Source of the DNA: Nocardiopsis listeri
GTDB taxonomy: Bacteria > Actinomycetota > Actinomycetes > Streptosporangiales > Streptosporangiaceae
NCBI RefSeq assembly: GCF_020741345.1
Contig: NZ_DYZD01000464.1
Location: 1-38,539, forward strand
DNA: 38,539 nt
Direction: 5' to 3'
A program made the position numbers and the translations under genes. Each line of letters begins with the position of its first letter. Position 1 is the first letter of the stretch. Shown here piece after piece: positions 8,140-14,696 of the stretch. The notes below the pieces were generated by a model. It saw only the letters and a program-made list of their open reading frames with translations. It made no database searches and was not told where the DNA came from.

Positions 8140-8952
8140 GTGTCCGTACGCATGCGCGAGGTGTGGCGACAGACCCGGGAGGCCTACGAGGCCGGCCACT
8201 ACACCGTGGAAGGGCGGATGGTGGACCTGGCGGGTCCGCTCGCCGTGATGCGGGAGGGTACGCGGCTGCACCTGCCCGAGGAGATCGCCGCGCTGTCGGT
8301 GCCCGAGCCGCGGTTCGACACCCGTTACGAGGTGACCGGCGAGGACACCTTGGCCGCCGCGCGGCGGGTGGTCGGCGAGAGCGGTGGCGGGGTCGCGGCG
8401 CTCAACTTCGCGTCCGCCCGCAACCCCGGTGGTGGGGTGGTCAACGGGGCACGCGCCCAGGAGGAGGGTCTGGCCCGTTCCAGTGCCCTGTACGACTCGC
8501 TGACCCGTTGCCCCGAGTACTACGAGCACCATCGGGCCGAGCGGAGCCTGCTGTACTCCGACCGGGTGATCTGGTCGCCGAGCGTGCCGGTCTACCGGGA
8601 CGCCAAGGGCGGGTGGCTGTCCGACGCGGTTCCGGTCGACTTCCTCACCTCCCCCGCGCCCAACCGGCGGATGGTGGACCGCAACCAGCCCGAACACGCC
8701 GACCAGGTGACGGAGGCGCTGGAGACGCGGGCCCGTGCGGTCCTGGCCGTGGCCGCCCACCATGGCTCTACTCGGCTCGTTCTGGGTGCCTGGGGTTGCG
8801 GTGTGTTCGGCAACGACCCGGCCACCGTGGCCCGTGCCTTCGGACTCCACTTGAAGGGGGAGTTCGCGGGGGTCTTCGACCTGGTGGTGTTCGCCGTGTT
8901 GGACCGTGATCCGGCGGTGCGGGCGCCCTTCGAGGAGGTCTTCGGCGGATGA
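8140..8952 (+). CDS. bacterial-type poly(ADP-ribose) glycohydrolase (TIGR02452 family)
   Basis: A 270-residue macrodomain-related hydrolase. The PARG signature is intact: NPGGGV (GGG at residues 97-99) followed by AQEE with the catalytic glutamate pair at 108-109. The N-terminal REAYEAGHYTVEGRMVDL and the late GAWGCGVFGNDPATVA are also family features. Such enzymes remove ADP-ribose chains or single ADP-ribose from proteins or DNA; the structurally studied bacterial PARG came from the actinobacterium Thermomonospora curvata. GTG at 8140 has AGGGAG five bases upstream; the upstream in-frame GTG (8098) has no such site, and ATG at 8152 is an alternative. The stop overlaps the start of the next gene by four bases. 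Confidence 0.88.
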   Translation: MSVRMREVWRQTREAYEAGHYTVEGRMVDLAGPLAVMREGTRLHLPEEIAALSVPEPRFDTRYEVTGEDTLAAARRVVGESGGGVAALNFASARNPGGGVVNGARAQEEGLARSSALYDSLTRCPEYYEHHRAERSLLYSDRVIWSPSVPVYRDAKGGWLSDAVPVDFLTSPAPNRRMVDRNQPEHADQVTEALETRARAVLAVAAHHGSTRLVLGAWGCGVFGNDPATVARAFGLHLKGEFAGVFDLVVFAVLDRDPAVRAPFEEVFGG

Positions 8953-9434
8953 ACGCCTGGAGTGGGACATGGGAGGGTGCCGGGCCGGCCGGGACGGTGA
9001 TCCGCAACGCTCGGCCGGATGACCACGGGCGAATTCTTCGGGTGTGCGACGCCTGGTGGGGCAGGCCGGTCACGCACATCCTGCCCCGGTTGTTCCTGGA
9101 CCACTTCCACGCCACCAGCCTCGTCGCGGAGGACGAGGGGAACTTGGCCGGGTTCCTGGTGGGCTTCCCCTCGCAGGCGCGGTCGGAGGAGGCCTACGTG
9201 CACTTCGCCGGAGTGTCCCCGGCACATCGTCGCTCGGGGGCGGCGCGCGAGCTGTACCGGTTGTTCACCAACGCGGCCCTCGTCGAGGGAAGGGGAGTGG
9301 TGCGGGCGGTGACTTCGCCTTCGAACGAGCGGTCGATCGCCTTCCACCGGTCGATCGGCTTCACCGTGACCGGACCGCACGAGGACTACGACGGGCCCGG
9401 CACGGACCGGATGTGCTTCGAGCTGCGCCTGTGA
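8949..9434 (+). CDS. GNAT family N-acetyltransferase
   Basis: A 161-residue acyl-CoA N-acyltransferase. After a short leader the GNAT fold runs from IRNARPDDHGRI through VAEDEGNLAGFLVGF and VHFAGVSPAHRRSGAARELY, the acetyl-CoA-binding motif A (here RRSGAA in place of the common R/Q-xx-G-x-G/A), to SNERSIAFHRSIGF near the end. Substrate unknown. The ATG lies inside an ATGA overlap with the PARG stop, so translation is coupled to it. This suggests that the two enzymes are made together, though a functional link between deacylation of ADP-ribose and acetylation is only inference. Confidence 0.88.
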   Translation: MNAWSGTWEGAGPAGTVIRNARPDDHGRILRVCDAWWGRPVTHILPRLFLDHFHATSLVAEDEGNLAGFLVGFPSQARSEEAYVHFAGVSPAHRRSGAARELYRLFTNAALVEGRGVVRAVTSPSNERSIAFHRSIGFTVTGPHEDYDGPGTDRMCFELRL

Positions 9435-9482
9435 GCCGGTAGAAACGCGGAATCCTCGCGAAGGTGCGCGGGTCGGTGGCGT

Positions 9483-9722
9483 TCAGGCCTGGCCCAGGTC
9501 GGCGGCGTAGGTTCCCTTGCCGGGAACACGTGTGACGACCCCTTGCTCGGCCAAGAGAGCGTACGCGGAACGTGCGGTGCGACGTGACACGTTGAATTCC
9601 TCGCACACGTCGGACTCTGACGGCATCACGCGGTTGGCCGCATACGTTCCGTCGTTTACCCGGTCGCTCAGCGCTCGCGCGATCTGCCGGTACATCGGTT
9701 CGGGTCCATCTAGATCCACCAC
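9483..9722 (-). CDS. minimal GntR-type winged-helix regulator (DNA-binding domain only)
   Basis: A 79-residue protein that is only the GntR winged helix: EPMYRQIARALSDRVNDG is helix 1, MPSESDVCEEFNVSRRTAR is the helix-turn-helix and GVVTRVPGKGTYA is the wing. It lacks any C-terminal effector-binding domain, unlike typical FadR, HutC or YtrA members, so it either dimerises through the winged helix or works with a partner. GTG at 9722 is the start; a second GTG follows at once, and no convincing Shine-Dalgarno site is present. It is divergent from the small-protein gene at 9897, and the dyads between them are its likely operator. Confidence 0.85.
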   Translation of the reverse strand: MVDLDGPEPMYRQIARALSDRVNDGTYAANRVMPSESDVCEEFNVSRRTARSAYALLAEQGVVTRVPGKGTYAADLGQA

Positions 9723-9770
9723 GGATCAAATCTACCCGGCCGGTAATTATGTGGGCCATAACGGTCAGGT

Positions 9771-9811
9771 ACGTGCCAGCACGTGCCAGGTGGGCCAAGT
9801 TCGTCTATGAT
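9771..9811 (+). promoter_or_regulatory. promoter and probable GntR operator for the 9897 gene
   Basis: TATGAT at 9806-9811 is a good -10 hexamer. In and just upstream of the -35 position are the palindrome CGTGC-CA-GCACG (9772-9783) and a direct repeat ACGTGCCAG (9771-9779 and 9781-9789). A dimeric repressor bound here would block the promoter; the adjacent GntR protein is the obvious candidate. Confidence 0.5.
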
Positions 9812-9818
9812 GAAAGAG

Positions 9819-9866
9819 TCCTCACGCATGAGGAACCCCGGCGACGTGCTGGAACACGTCCCGGGG
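9819..9866 (+). promoter_or_regulatory. two consecutive hairpins in the leader of the 9897 gene
   Basis: TCCTCA (9819-9824) pairs with TGAGGA (9829-9834) across a four-base loop. Then CCCCGG (9836-9841) pairs with CCGGGG (9861-9866) and GACGTG (9843-9848) with CACGTC (9855-9860), with one bulged C and a 6-base loop. The expected transcription start is about 9818, so the first hairpin sits at the extreme 5' end of the RNA and the second resembles an intrinsic terminator without a T tract. Confidence 0.5.
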
Positions 9867-9896
9867 CCATGGCCACCGCTTAGAAGGAGCGGCAAC

Positions 9897-10238
9897 ATGC
9901 CTTACCTTATCGCTCTGTTCGCCTGCCTGATGAGGCTGATCGGGCCCTCGCAGGCCGTCCACGCCGACCCCTACGGGCGCTGTGCGGGTGTCCTCGCGGA
10001 GCTGCGCCGCAACCGTGCTCGCCGAGTCCGCCGGTACGTGGTCTCACCTCCTTCGACGCTTTCTCCGCCGGTGATCCCGGCCCCGCGCCGGCCCATCGAC
10101 TCGCTTCCCCGCCCCGTGTCACCGGGCGCGCCCTTGAAGGTCGACCCGCGCTACCCGCTCCCGCCCGTGCGGCTGGTTCGCGGGTACTACATCCACCACA
10201 CGCGAGCACAGGCGATCGTCACGGGGGTGGCGGCGTGA
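9897..10238 (+). CDS. small protein with N-terminal hydrophobic segment, unknown function
   Basis: A 113-residue protein starting MPYLIALFACLMRLIGPSQA, a hydrophobic segment that could be a membrane anchor or a leader, followed by an arginine-rich stretch (RRNRARRVRRY) and a proline-rich tail. The ATG at 9897 has AAGGAG at 9884-9889, an excellent ribosome site, which is the main evidence for this start; the frame is open upstream but that part covers the leader hairpins. I recognise no family. The stop overlaps the next start (GTGA), so the two are translationally coupled, and the pair is probably controlled by the divergent GntR regulator. Confidence 0.6.
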   Translation: MPYLIALFACLMRLIGPSQAVHADPYGRCAGVLAELRRNRARRVRRYVVSPPSTLSPPVIPAPRRPIDSLPRPVSPGAPLKVDPRYPLPPVRLVRGYYIHHTRAQAIVTGVAA

Positions 10239-10669
10239 GGAACATCGAACCTTTGGACTGTGCGTCGCCTCGCTGTGTCCTGGGCCGGAACCACGGGGGT
10301 GTGCACACCGAGCACACGGAACCGTTCGTGGTGAACGCCTGCGCCGCACAGCTCCACCGACTGCCGACCTCGCCGGGGCCGCCGTGCGACGCGGTGGCCA
10401 CCCTGAACAGCGCCTACAACGTGTTCACGACGCTGGACTCGCTGCTTCGTGCGGGTGCCCCACTGCCGTCCCGCTGGGCCCTGAGCGGGCACGATGGCGA
10501 CGTGGAGCCCGTCACGTGGGTGTACGACGCTCTGTCCGAAGCTCTCCGTGAGACCGGGGAGACCGGCCCGGTGTTCACCGCGCTCCGCGAAGCCTGCCGG
10601 CATTGGAGGACACTGGAGGGCCTGCTTCGCGCGGGATCTCCGCTGCCCGAACCGTGGCGGTGCGCCTGA
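10235..10669 (+). CDS. hypothetical protein, second gene of the GntR-linked operon
   Basis: A 144-residue, probably cytoplasmic protein beginning at GTG 10235 within a four-base overlap with the preceding gene. The N-terminus contains CASPRCVLGRNHGGVHTEH, a possible Cys/His metal site (C9, C13, H20, H24 approximately). Two internally similar segments are visible: LDSLLRAGAPLPSRWAL and LEGLLRAGSPLPEPWRC, about 70 residues apart, so the protein may be a tandem duplication of a small helical unit. Family unknown. A textbook terminator follows directly, which closes the operon. Confidence 0.65.
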   Translation: MRNIEPLDCASPRCVLGRNHGGVHTEHTEPFVVNACAAQLHRLPTSPGPPCDAVATLNSAYNVFTTLDSLLRAGAPLPSRWALSGHDGDVEPVTWVYDALSEALRETGETGPVFTALREACRHWRTLEGLLRAGSPLPEPWRCA

Positions 10670-10682
10670 TCTCGCCGCCCGC

Positions 10683-10706
10683 CCCCGCTCTTCGGAGCGG
10701 GGTTTT
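10683..10706 (+). terminator. intrinsic terminator of the GntR-linked operon
   Basis: CCCCGCTC (10683-10690), tetraloop TTCG, GAGCGGGG (10695-10702) and then TTTT. It is the only terminator in the window with a classical T tract, and it begins 13 bases after the preceding stop. Confidence 0.9.
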
Positions 10707-10775
10707 CGGTGCCGGGACGGAACGCGCGAGGATCGGGCGCGTATCATCCGTGCCAACCGACCGGGAGGAAGAAGC

Positions 10776-11027
10776 GTGCGGCTCAAGCTCGATCTCCACG
10801 ACATCTTCAACAAGGGGCGCAGCATCGACCAGGCCCTGAACGACATCATGGACGAGGCCGAGAGCAAGAAGGCCAAGACCGTGGAGATCATCCCGGGCAA
10901 GGGTTCTGGCCAGTTGAAGAAGCGCGTGTTGCGCTTCCTGGACCGCAAGGACATCAAGGCCCGCTACCACCGGGTGGAGAAGGACTCGAAGAACTTCGGT
11001 CGCCTTTTCATCCACTTCAAACACTGA
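10776..11027 (+). CDS. stand-alone Smr domain protein
   Basis: An 83-residue protein that is just one Smr domain. The LDLHD motif near the N-terminus (the D-L-H of Smr nucleases) and IIPGKGSGQLKKRVLRFL (the GxGxG-type motif) are both present. Smr domains bind or nick nucleic acids, for example as the C-terminus of MutS2 and as ribosome-collision endonucleases; small stand-alone versions are common in actinobacteria and their substrate is not established. GTG at 10776 is preceded by GGGAGGAAG. The gene is convergent with the antitoxin-like gene, only 9 bases away. Confidence 0.85.
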   Translation: MRLKLDLHDIFNKGRSIDQALNDIMDEAESKKAKTVEIIPGKGSGQLKKRVLRFLDRKDIKARYHRVEKDSKNFGRLFIHFKH

Positions 11028-11036
11028 CGCAAGGCG

Positions 11037-11279
11037 TCACCCGCTACTCGAACCGTGGTCGGATTCGAGCTCATAGATCGCTGTCACGAGGTGTCGGGCG
11101 TTCTCAGGACTGCGGAACAGGTGGACGGTTTCCTTGAGGTTCTCGTACTCCGACAAGGCCATCATCACCACCGGTTCACGCCCGGCGCGTGTGATGACGA
11201 CCTCTTCCTGGTCGTCGATCACGAAATCGAGTAGGGCGGCGTAGCCGTCTCGGGATTCGATGTAGGTCAACGTCTTCAT
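11037..11279 (-). CDS. Phd/YefM family antitoxin, apparently orphan
   Basis: An 80-residue protein with the Phd/YefM fold: MKTLTYIESRDGYAALLDFV is the N-terminal strand-helix unit, EEVVITRAGREPVVMMALSEYE is the DNA-binding and dimerisation signature and LKETVHLFRSPENARHL is the toxin-binding C-terminal helix typical of YefM. The ATG at 11279 has GGAGG eight bases upstream. YefM antitoxins normally precede a YoeB/RelE toxin gene by overlap; here the next gene downstream is the convergent Smr gene and no toxin-sized ORF is present on either side. Either the toxin was lost, or the protein acts on a toxin elsewhere. Confidence 0.88.
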   Translation of the reverse strand: MKTLTYIESRDGYAALLDFVIDDQEEVVITRAGREPVVMMALSEYENLKETVHLFRSPENARHLVTAIYELESDHGSSSG

Positions 11280-11364
11280 CTTGGACCCTCCACGGCGCGA
11301 TCGTGCTCGCCGTCGTCGTGCAAGAAATCGTACGTTCGGTGAGAGTTCCCTTGGTGATGGTGGG

Positions 11365-11892
11365 ATGGGGTGTGTGGGAGTGAAGCAGGCGATCGTCGAG
11401 GCCGGGCGACCGACGTTGGTCCCCCTGAAGCGTCGGCACGCCGACGACGTGGTGGCGCTGTTCGCTGACCCGGTGATAAGCGCCCACTCAGGGGTGGACC
11501 TCCCCGATCCCGACCTGGCCCGGGCGATGGTGGACAACCGGCTCGCCTACGAGGGCCCACCGGAACTCGGTCACCGGGTCATGGTGAGGGAGAACCAGGT
11601 GGTCGGTCCGGCCCACCTACGCCCCTCGAAGGAACTGCCCGGCGATCTTCCGGAGATCGGCTGGTACCTGGACACCAGGTTCGGTGGGTCCGGGTTGGCC
11701 ACCGAGGCGGCCCGTGCGCTGCTTCGGCACGGGCTCGACGAACTGGGGCCGAACTCGGTCTGGGCGCTGGCGCACGTGGACAACACCCCGAGCCTGCGGT
11801 TGGCCGAACGCCTGGGATTCCTCGTGGTGGGCCGGGGCTTCCACTACAACGGCCCTCACCGGGTCCACGTCTCCCTGCCCGGGCGGGCCTGA
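11365..11892 (+). CDS. GNAT acetyltransferase, RimJ/RimL-like (Acetyltransf_3)
   Basis: A 175-residue acetyltransferase. RPTLVPLKRRHADDVVALFAD is the typical N-terminal strand and helix of the RimJ/RimL group, IGWYLDTRFGGSGLATEAARAL contains the acetyl-CoA-binding motif (R-F-GGSGLA) and HVDNTPSLRLAERLGFLVVGR the C-terminal helix and strand. Substrate unknown. ATG at 11365 is the first reasonable start; the GTG at 11380 would also give a full fold, and ribosome sites are weak for both. The gene is divergent from the YefM-like antitoxin and convergent with the sugar kinase, only 4 bases apart from its stop. Confidence 0.85.
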   Translation: MGCVGVKQAIVEAGRPTLVPLKRRHADDVVALFADPVISAHSGVDLPDPDLARAMVDNRLAYEGPPELGHRVMVRENQVVGPAHLRPSKELPGDLPEIGWYLDTRFGGSGLATEAARALLRHGLDELGPNSVWALAHVDNTPSLRLAERLGFLVVGRGFHYNGPHRVHVSLPGRA

Positions 11893-11896
11893 GGGA

Positions 11897-12820
11897 TCAT
11901 CGACCTCGGTCTTGGAGGAACGCCTCCACCTCCTCGGCGGTGGGAGCCGTGGCGGGGCCCTTGCGGGTCACCGCCAGGGCCGCGGCGGCGTTGGCCCGGC
12001 GGGCGGCCGGGACCACTTCCTCCCCCGTGGCCAGGGCCGCGACGAACACCCCCACGTGCGCGTCGCCCGCGCCGTTGGTGTCCACGGCCTCGACGTCGAA
12101 CCCGGGCACGTGCACCGGAGCGCTACCGGGCGCCGCGACCAGGCAGCCCTCGGCGCCGATGCGAAGCACCACCACGCCGCCGACTCGCTCGGTCAGGGCC
12201 GTGACCGCCGGCATTCGATCGGAGGTTCCGGTGAGGGTGGCGGCCTCGGCGGCACTGAGGCTGAGCACGTCCACTCGGGGCAGCACTCGATCCAAGATCG
12301 CGTCGGGGATCATCCCCACCACCGGCGCGGGGTCCAGGACCAGACGCACGTCGGGGGACAGCCCACCGATCCAGGTCACCAGGTCCTCCGCCCGCTCGCC
12401 CGGCAACAGCGAGTACCCCACCGTGTAGACGAAGTCGCCCGCCAGCGGCCGCAGGCCGCGCAGGTCGGTCAGGGGCAGGTCCATCTCGGCGCCCAGGTGG
12501 GTGACGAAGGTGCGTTCTGCGCTCGGGTCCACCAGGACCACGCAGAAGCCGGTGTCGGTCGGGCGGGGCGGATGTACGGCCTTCACCCCCTCGTCGCGCA
12601 GGGCCGACCGCACCAGGTCGCCGTTGGGGCCGCTCCCGTGCGCCCCGGCGTACTCCACCTCCATCCCGGCACGCGTCGCCGCGGAGACCACGTTGAACCC
12701 GCCTCCGGGCAGGGTCCGCGCGGAGCTCGCGAAGGAACCGCCGCCGGGTGCCGGTACGCCATCGACCTCCATCACGACGTCGATGATCACCGGTCCCACG
12801 TGGTGGAGTCGTACGGGCAC
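11897..12820 (-). CDS. PfkB family carbohydrate kinase (ribokinase-like)
   Basis: A 307-residue sugar or nucleoside kinase. The N-terminal glycine motif PGGGFNVVSAATRAG and the C-terminal PfkB signature DTNGAGDAHVGVFVAAL, with the catalytic aspartate in GAGD, are intact. The substrate (ribose, fructose, 2-keto-3-deoxygluconate, a nucleoside) cannot be told from the sequence, and no sugar transporter or regulator is adjacent. GTG at 12820 begins MPVRLHHVGPVIIDVVMEVDG, the expected first strand, with GAGAGGA about eight bases upstream; the longer open frame to 13024 runs into the divergent VOC gene. Confidence 0.9.
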   Translation of the reverse strand: MPVRLHHVGPVIIDVVMEVDGVPAPGGGSFASSARTLPGGGFNVVSAATRAGMEVEYAGAHGSGPNGDLVRSALRDEGVKAVHPPRPTDTGFCVVLVDPSAERTFVTHLGAEMDLPLTDLRGLRPLAGDFVYTVGYSLLPGERAEDLVTWIGGLSPDVRLVLDPAPVVGMIPDAILDRVLPRVDVLSLSAAEAATLTGTSDRMPAVTALTERVGGVVVLRIGAEGCLVAAPGSAPVHVPGFDVEAVDTNGAGDAHVGVFVAALATGEEVVPAARRANAAAALAVTRKGPATAPTAEEVEAFLQDRGR

Positions 12821-12953
12821 TGCGGGGTCCTCTCGTCGTCCGGTCCCCCGGATCATCTCGCATGTGGTTGTCGATTCTTTGCCGGGGCGGTCCCGCTCCA
12901 GTGGGATGGTCCGTCCCAGACTCGATAGGGAAGGCGCGATAGGAGGAGAACCC

Positions 12954-13754
12954 ATGCTGACCACCGACTTCGTCAACGGCTCGCCCCGATGGATCGAGCT
13001 GGGGTCCGACTCCCCCGAGGCCACGGCGGACTTCTATTCGAGGGTGTTCGGTTGGGAGATCGTCTCGGGAGGGGCCAGGCTCGCCGACTACCTGGCCCTG
13101 AGGTCGGAAGGGGCCTACATCGCCGGGATCGGGCCACGCATCGTCGACGACGAGCCGCCGGCGTGGACGATCCACTTCGAGGTCGACGACGTCGGGGCGA
13201 GTTCGCGGCGTGTGCGGGAGTTGGGGGGAGCCCTCCAGGTGGAGCCCACGGAGGTGTTCGAGTTGGGCACGATGGCGCACGCCACCGACCCGCAGGGCGG
13301 CTGGTTCGCACTCTGGCAACCCGGCACCTTCGCCGGCATGGAGGTGGCCGACCGCCCGGGAGCACTGTGTTGGGTGGAACTGTGGACCACTTCGGCGCAG
13401 AGCGCCAAGGACTTCTACCGTGACCTGTTCGGTTGGCGGTACGCCGACGTCTCCTTCCCCGGCGATGGGGGGACGTACACGACGACGCGTCCGGCGGGGA
13501 CGGGCGAGGACCGTTACTTCGGCGGGCTGATGGAGACGCTCCCCGAACAGTTGCCCCAGACCGAGGGCACCGCCGACTGGCATCCGGTGTTCCAGGTGGC
13601 GGATTGCACGGCGGTGGCGTCTTCGGTGCGCGATGCGGGCGGCCGGGTGCACATGGGGCCGGACGAGGTTCCGGGGGTGGGGCGGCTGGCGGTCTGTTCG
13701 GATCAGCTCTCCGCCGGGTTCGTGATCCTGGAGCCGCTGAACGAACATCTCTGA
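12954..13754 (+). CDS. double-VOC (glyoxalase/bleomycin resistance-like) protein, copy 1
   Basis: A 266-residue protein made of two VOC domains, about residues 5-125 and 135-262. Each has the marker pattern: GSPRWIELGSDSPEATADFY...VFGWE in the first, CWVELWTTSAQSAKDFYRDLFGWR in the second, with DPQGGWFALWQPGTF as the end of domain 1. The layout matches the mycobacterial Cfp30B group, whose biochemical role is unclear; VOC proteins may bind metals or hydrophobic ligands. The ATG at 12954 has a perfect AGGAGGAG at 12941-12948. It is divergent from the kinase. A paralogue follows 91 bases downstream. Confidence 0.9.
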   Translation: MLTTDFVNGSPRWIELGSDSPEATADFYSRVFGWEIVSGGARLADYLALRSEGAYIAGIGPRIVDDEPPAWTIHFEVDDVGASSRRVRELGGALQVEPTEVFELGTMAHATDPQGGWFALWQPGTFAGMEVADRPGALCWVELWTTSAQSAKDFYRDLFGWRYADVSFPGDGGTYTTTRPAGTGEDRYFGGLMETLPEQLPQTEGTADWHPVFQVADCTAVASSVRDAGGRVHMGPDEVPGVGRLAVCSDQLSAGFVILEPLNEHL

Positions 13755-13845
13755 GCCAGGACCCACCGACCCTTCACCGAGGTGATCCCCGAAGGGTCGG
13801 TACCCGAGAGCACACCGACGGGAAAGCGACACGAGAGGCAACCTG

Positions 13846-14634
13846 ATGATCACCACCGACTACGTACTCGGTTCGCCCTGTTGGGCCGAGGTGACCAGCC
13901 CGGACGTCGAGGCGTCGGCCGAGTTCTACGGCGCGTTGTTCGGCTGGGAGGCGGAGTCGGCCGGGCCGGAGACCGGGGGCTACGTCAACTTCCGGTCGGA
14001 CGGTGCGCTCGTGGGCGCGCTCAGTCCCCGGATGGCGGAGGAACAGCCGATCGCCTGGACCGTCTACCTGACCGCCCCGGACCTGGACGCGACCGTGAAC
14101 GCCGCCAAGGCCCTGGGAGCGACGGCCCACATCGAACCCATGGACGTGATGGATCTGGGGCGGATGGCCTTCCTGAGCGACCCGCAGGGCGCCGCGGTCC
14201 CGCTCTGGCAACCGCGGGGCTTCGCCGGTGCGGAGGCGGTCGACGTGCCGGGTTCGCTCATGTGGACCGAGCTGTGGACACCCTCGGTGGTGGGTGCCAA
14301 GGACTTCTACGGGGCCCTGCTCGGCTGGGAGTTCAACGACGTTCCGATCGGCGATCAGGTGTACTCCACCATCCGTCCGGCCGAACAGGGCGAGGACCGT
14401 TACTTCGGCGGGATCATGGGCGTGCGGGCCGAGGACCTGCCACGGACGAAGGGCGCCGCCGACTGGCACCCCGTCTTCCACGTCGCCGACTGCGACGCGG
14501 CGGCCGCCCGGGTACGCGAGTCCGGTGGCCGGGTCCACGTGGGGCCGGAGACCACGCACGGTGTGGGGCGTCTCGCGGTCTGCGCCGACCCGTTCTCCGC
14601 GGGGTTCGTCCTGCTCACCCCGTCACCGGAGTGA
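13846..14634 (+). CDS. double-VOC protein, copy 2 (tandem paralogue)
   Basis: A 262-residue paralogue of the preceding gene with the same two VOC domains. Shared signatures include TTDYVLGSPCWAEVTSPDVE, AEFYGALFGWE, DPQGAAVPLWQPRGFAG, KDFYGALLGWEF, GEDRYFGGIM, ADWHPVFHVADC and VGRLAVCADPFSAGF. AGAGG lies about eight bases before the ATG at 13846. The two copies have clearly diverged, so the duplication is not recent. They probably bind related small molecules or form heterodimers; this is inference. A 9-bp stem follows the stop and separates the gene from the convergent acyl-CoA synthetase. Confidence 0.9.
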   Translation: MITTDYVLGSPCWAEVTSPDVEASAEFYGALFGWEAESAGPETGGYVNFRSDGALVGALSPRMAEEQPIAWTVYLTAPDLDATVNAAKALGATAHIEPMDVMDLGRMAFLSDPQGAAVPLWQPRGFAGAEAVDVPGSLMWTELWTPSVVGAKDFYGALLGWEFNDVPIGDQVYSTIRPAEQGEDRYFGGIMGVRAEDLPRTKGAADWHPVFHVADCDAAAARVRESGGRVHVGPETTHGVGRLAVCADPFSAGFVLLTPSPE

Positions 14635-14656
14635 TCTCGCCGGGGTGAGCCGGGAA

Positions 14657-14690
14657 CGAGGCGGGACGGCCCGTGAGCCGACCCGCCTCG
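14657..14690. terminator. bidirectional hairpin terminator
   Basis: CGAGGCGGG (14657-14665) pairs perfectly with CCCGCCTCG (14682-14690) across a 16-base loop that can itself pair GGC with GCC. It lies between the convergent VOC gene and acyl-CoA synthetase gene, 22 and 7 bases from their stops. Confidence 0.78.
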
Positions 14691-14696
14691 CCGTCG

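Noticed and set aside
7069-8970. 633-codon minus-strand frame opposite the methyltransferase and PARG genes
   Set aside because: Antisense shadow; Arg/His/Pro-rich with no domain, whereas both plus-strand genes have intact catalytic motifs.
11365-11892. the GNAT gene as toxin partner of the YefM-like antitoxin
   Set aside because: Known GNAT toxins pair with ribbon-helix-helix antitoxins and lie downstream in one operon; here the genes are divergent and the enzyme is RimJ/RimL-like.
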